Assembly: GCF_900636535.1 (NCBI RefSeq)
Contig: NZ_LR134289.1
Coordinates: 4,357,001 to 4,421,000 of the forward strand
Source: Chryseobacterium gleum
GTDB lineage: Bacteria; Bacteroidota; Bacteroidia; Flavobacteriales; Weeksellaceae
DNA: 64,000 bases
Direction: 5' to 3'
In this document: positions 61,384 to 64,000 of the stretch, one piece after another
Layout of the letters: every line of letters starts with the position of its first letter
Position numbering within the stretch: position 1 is the first letter of the stretch
Made by a program: the position numbers and the translations under genes
Notes under the pieces: generated by a model
Databases searched by the model: none
Told to the model about the DNA's origin: nothing
Seen by the model: the letters and a program-made list of their open reading frames with translations, nothing else

Positions 61384-61764
61384 ATGAAACGTAGAAATAC
61401 ACCGTCAAAAGAAGTTATTTTTAACTTGTTGGCAAATACAGGAAAAGCAATGAGCCGTGATGCGATTGAACAAAAAATAGATGTAGAAATTGACAGGGCT
61501 ACTATTTACAGAATATTAAATCGTTTTTGTGAGGATGGGTTAGTGCATAAAATTGTAGCCGAAGACGGAAAACAATATTTTGCCATATGTATAAAATGTG
61601 ATGAAAAAAGTTTTGCCGATAATCATTTTCATTTTCGCTGTGTCAAATGTCAGACAATAGAGTGTTTACCCGAAGCTGTTAATTTTTCTGTTCCCAATGG
61701 CTACAATGTTGAAAGTGTGAATTGTGTACTCACGGGAATTTGCAAGGATTGTTCGATTTTATAG
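61384..61764 (+). CDS. Fur family metal-responsive regulator
   Basis: 126 residues. Winged helix (MSRDAIEQKIDVEIDRATIY), then the dimerisation domain with HFHFRCVKCQTIECL and a closing CKDC, so both CxxC zinc-site pairs are present. Zur, Fur and PerR types cannot be told apart by eye. Binds, by inference, the palindrome immediately upstream. Confidence 0.88.
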   Translation: MKRRNTPSKEVIFNLLANTGKAMSRDAIEQKIDVEIDRATIYRILNRFCEDGLVHKIVAEDGKQYFAICIKCDEKSFADNHFHFRCVKCQTIECLPEAVNFSVPNGYNVESVNCVLTGICKDCSIL

Positions 61765-61780
61765 TAAGAAAAACAGATTA

Positions 61781-63043
61781 TTACAATCTCCTCCCTTTCT
61801 TCTTTTTTTTCATTCGTTTGGCAAACTGTTTTTCCTCGTAGTCCTCGCCCTGTGCATCGGGTAATAAGCTGAGCAATCCTAAATCGGAATTGGACGAATG
61901 CTCTTTTGAAAGAAATTCAAAAAGGTCTTTTGTCGGTACGCTGTCTATTTTATTTGCTTTAGAAACAGGGTTATTCTGTATCTTCAATTCGGGTTTGTTT
62001 CCATTGTTCCACCAATCATTGAACACGTTTGCCGAGAGGTTTTTATCCAATTGCGAACCGTTCCAAACGCTACGGCTTTCGTGGTCAATAAATGTCATAC
62101 CGTAAATCCGTCCGCTGTCGTTCCTACGGACAACTGTATTGATGCCCTGCTCGGACAATTGCTTTTTAAAATCCGTTTCGTTGCTTGTCGTATGAATGGC
62201 AAGTTCAACCATGTTTTTCAGAACAGACCTTGCAGTATTGGTTTTCATTTTCTCTTTGGACTGTTCAAGGTGTTTTTGAAGTTGTACAACGCCTGCATCT
62301 TTTCCGAATAGCGATGCTTTGAACGGATTGCTAACCTTGTTTCCATTCTCGTCCAATGCTACATACACCAATCCGTTTACAGGTTGTCCGTTCCGTTCAC
62401 CTTTGACTTCCTCCACTGTGATGTTGAAAAGAGAAAGTAACGCATTGTAGCTACCCATAGTTGAAAAGCTATAATACTTTGGCAGATGCCGTACTACCGA
62501 AGCAATCTGACTTTTGATGTCGCCATTTTTATGATTTACAGGCTTGAAAACTTTATTGGCTTGTTTCTGCTCTTGTTCAGTAGCCTTTTGCAGATTATAC
62601 TTCTGTTCCAAATCCCGACAGATTGCCATTGAACGTGGATGGTCGTAATCATCGGGGATTTTCTTTCCGTCAATACCTACGCAGGTTGAAACGATATGAA
62701 TGTGCGTGCGATCAATGTCCGTATGTTTGAAAACTATGTACGGTTGGTTGCCATAGCCCATACGTTCCATATACTCCTGTGCCATTTCCATAAATTGTTC
62801 ATCGTTGACCTTATCCGAAGGATCTGGGTTCAACGATATATGCCTTACTGTTTTTTCCGTTTTGATATTTACCGATAAATACGGCTCAAAGCATTTGTTA
62901 AAATAGGCTACAGAATACTTGTTGTCAACTGTGTCAGGTATCTTGTTCAAGAGCAGAACCGCTCCGTTTTCTTTATCTACTTTCTGTTGATTGTACAAAA
63001 TCGCTCCATACATATTGCTTCCCTTTCCAATTTTTGCAATCAT
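61781..63043 (-). CDS. mobB: MobB-type relaxase of a Bacteroidetes conjugative element
   Basis: 420 residues. N-terminal relaxase domain of the HUH class: MIAKIGKGSNMYGAILYNQQ with a conserved Tyr, and the metal-binding FKHTDIDRTHIHIV (HxDxxxxHxH). It nicks oriT and leads the strand into the recipient. It follows mobA directly (4 bases), as in Bacteroides-type integrative elements. Confidence 0.9.
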   Translation of the reverse strand: MIAKIGKGSNMYGAILYNQQKVDKENGAVLLLNKIPDTVDNKYSVAYFNKCFEPYLSVNIKTEKTVRHISLNPDPSDKVNDEQFMEMAQEYMERMGYGNQPYIVFKHTDIDRTHIHIVSTCVGIDGKKIPDDYDHPRSMAICRDLEQKYNLQKATEQEQKQANKVFKPVNHKNGDIKSQIASVVRHLPKYYSFSTMGSYNALLSLFNITVEEVKGERNGQPVNGLVYVALDENGNKVSNPFKASLFGKDAGVVQLQKHLEQSKEKMKTNTARSVLKNMVELAIHTTSNETDFKKQLSEQGINTVVRRNDSGRIYGMTFIDHESRSVWNGSQLDKNLSANVFNDWWNNGNKPELKIQNNPVSKANKIDSVPTKDLFEFLSKEHSSNSDLGLLSLLPDAQGEDYEEKQFAKRMKKKKKGRRL

Positions 63044-63047
63044 AACT

Positions 63048-63482
63048 TTACTCTCTTTTCAGATGTTTTTCTTCAAATTCCTGTGTCAAACGGATAACCT
63101 CTTTAGTAACTTGTACCAATTCTATAGTTTCCTTTTCCAATTTAAAAAGATATGTTCCTGCTTTTTTCTCGGAAAAATTGCGATACAATACCTTCACAAT
63201 CTGATTGTAATTTGTTCCGATTGATCGGAACTGGCTAAAAAATCGGGTCAATTTTTCGTGATATTCGATAGCATCCATATCAATTTTAACGGTCTTTACC
63301 GTCTTCTGAAAGATGCAGGCTGTAATGAAATGTGCCTTTACGTTCATACCCGATTGGTCAAAGAGGGCAAGAAATTTGGCATTATCCTGTGCATTCAGGT
63401 TGATGGAATACCGATGTACCGCAGGGTCAATCTTTGGTTTTCTTCCTGATTTCTTAATCTGTTTTCTGTTTTTCTCTTCCAT
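63048..63482 (-). CDS. mobA: MobA-type mobilisation protein
   Basis: 144 residues from the ATG at 63482 (MEEKNRKQIKKSGRKP); the open frame extends further upstream but through the probable oriT. A basic N-terminus and a ribbon-helix-helix-like core (HRYSINLNAQDNAKFLALFD) followed by a helical tail (FFSQFRSIGTNYNQIVKVLY). It binds oriT DNA and recruits the relaxase. Confidence 0.85.
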   Translation of the reverse strand: MEEKNRKQIKKSGRKPKIDPAVHRYSINLNAQDNAKFLALFDQSGMNVKAHFITACIFQKTVKTVKIDMDAIEYHEKLTRFFSQFRSIGTNYNQIVKVLYRNFSEKKAGTYLFKLEKETIELVQVTKEVIRLTQEFEEKHLKRE

Positions 63483-63553
63483 AATAATCCATTTTAATAT
63501 TAAACAAACGAGCGACTTCGGAGCCGTTTCCAGCCCCCCTGCAAGGGCAAGTG

Positions 63554-63642
63554 CTCTTGAGGTACGGAAATTCATTTCGAGGACCTCAAGAGATAACTTG
63601 CTCTGAACAGGAGTTCAGAAAAATCCGTTTTGCAAACGGATT
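63554..63642. other. Probable oriT region (three hairpins upstream of mobA)
   Basis: Three consecutive inverted repeats: CTCTTGAGGT / ACCTCAAGAG (63554-63592), TCTGAAC / GTTCAGA (63602-63619) and AATCCGTTT / AAACGGATT (63622-63642). A cluster of hairpins directly upstream of mobA-mobB is where oriT lies in related elements. The nick site is not identified. From 63643 to the right edge I see no gene. Confidence 0.55.
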
Positions 63643-64000
63643 GGAGTTAGCCGAAAAAAGCAGTCGCTTCCATTACAAAGTTCCATAAGACTATTTGAAT
63701 AACAACAACTTACAATCACGCCAAACAAAGCCAATAAACGCCAAATACTACCACCTTTATGGGGATTGGAATTGCTTTTATTTCCTTTGTAACTGGTTAT
63801 CTGGCTGATTGGTTATAACCTTAACTATGTAGCCAATCGGCATAAAGCCCGACAGCAAATCTGCGTGATTGAATGAAAACGAATTATACACTTTTCAGTT
63901 AACGAAACAGCTAATTAAGGGTATGCAGGTGCATAGGTAGATAGGTTGTTACATAGGTGCAATCGTACATACAACTGACTGCTTAGCTAGTCAAACAGCT

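Noticed and set aside
61890..62311. Plus-strand frames opposite mobB
   Set aside because: They are shadows of a clear relaxase coding region.
63643..64000. Possible gene at the right edge
   Set aside because: No open frame of useful length or recognisable product; only A/T-rich sequence with short repeated words such as CATAGGT.

Overview
The window reads as a low-GC Bacteroidetes chromosome, most likely Chryseobacterium or a close relative. The supporting signs are promoters of the TTG / TAnnTTTG type, start codons without Shine-Dalgarno sequences, 'MKNKKL..LSKKIT' peptide leaders, TonB-receptor-like barrels, GLDSXX-style gene neighbourhoods and a Bacteroidetes-type conjugative element at the right end.

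Layout. 0-9 kb: a RiPP (modified peptide) cluster with an outer-membrane barrel, five Cys-rich precursors, a radical SAM/SPASM maturase, an orphan helical protein and a C39-peptidase ABC exporter. 9-15.6 kb: housekeeping genes (PhoD-like phosphatase, Na+/H+ antiporter, metallo-beta-lactamase-fold hydrolase, two-domain lipoprotein). 15.8-19.9 kb: a PIN-like DUF434 protein, an orphan, then a zinc-ribbon/SDR protein, four tRNAs and TatD in one apparent unit. 20-21.4 kb: a frameshifted purine nucleoside phosphorylase and a VOC protein. 21.6-29.7 kb: a MoxR-vWA-beta-propeller 'ternary' operon carrying three single-base-deletion frameshifts. 30-33.3 kb: an array of 18 tRNA or tRNA-like genes interleaved with five copies of a previously unrecognised (to me) ~70-nt hairpin element and several hairpin spacers. 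33.3-38.2 kb: a YkuK RNase-H-fold protein, two ATP-grasp enzymes, a cyclic-phosphate-processing receiver domain, an Rnl2-like RNA ligase, a calcineurin-like phosphoesterase and a DEDDh exonuclease. 38.3-44.4 kb: a MarR-led operon, a large HEAT-like protein and a VOC protein. 44.7-48.8 kb: a Ro60/TROVE protein followed by two modules that look like bacterial Y RNAs, in which a tRNA-like domain is circularly permuted (T arm, closed acceptor stem, D arm), plus a second structured RNA. 49-58 kb: a type I restriction system with a tyrosine recombinase and inverted hsdS cassettes. 58-64 kb: part of a conjugative element (RteC domain, cargo genes, MobA/MobB, probable oriT).

The most interesting part is 15.8-48.8 kb. 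A 19-bp inverted-repeat operator (TACGYAA-N5-TTGCGYA), always with its TTG 13 bases before a TAnnTTTG-like box, precedes the SDR/tRNA/TatD unit, the TROVE gene and three transcription units of the Y-RNA region. A weaker copy precedes the tRNA array. I read this as one regulon for RNA damage: backup tRNAs, RNA end-healing and sealing enzymes, nucleases and Ro60-Y RNA quality control. The tRNAs are odd: Ser and Leu species have lost the long variable arm, while Cys has a Tyr-like long arm. Individual families have been described before (RNA ligases, TROVE with tRNA-mimicking Y RNAs, cyclic-phosphate receiver domains). The combination with a divergent tRNA set, the shared operator and the hairpin family is what looks undescribed.

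Four likely frameshifts (20.12, 22.53, 25.39 and 26.44 kb) are all single-base losses within 6.5 kb, mostly at short homopolymers, and may be sequencing errors. Everything here is read by eye: no alignments, folding programs or database searches were run.
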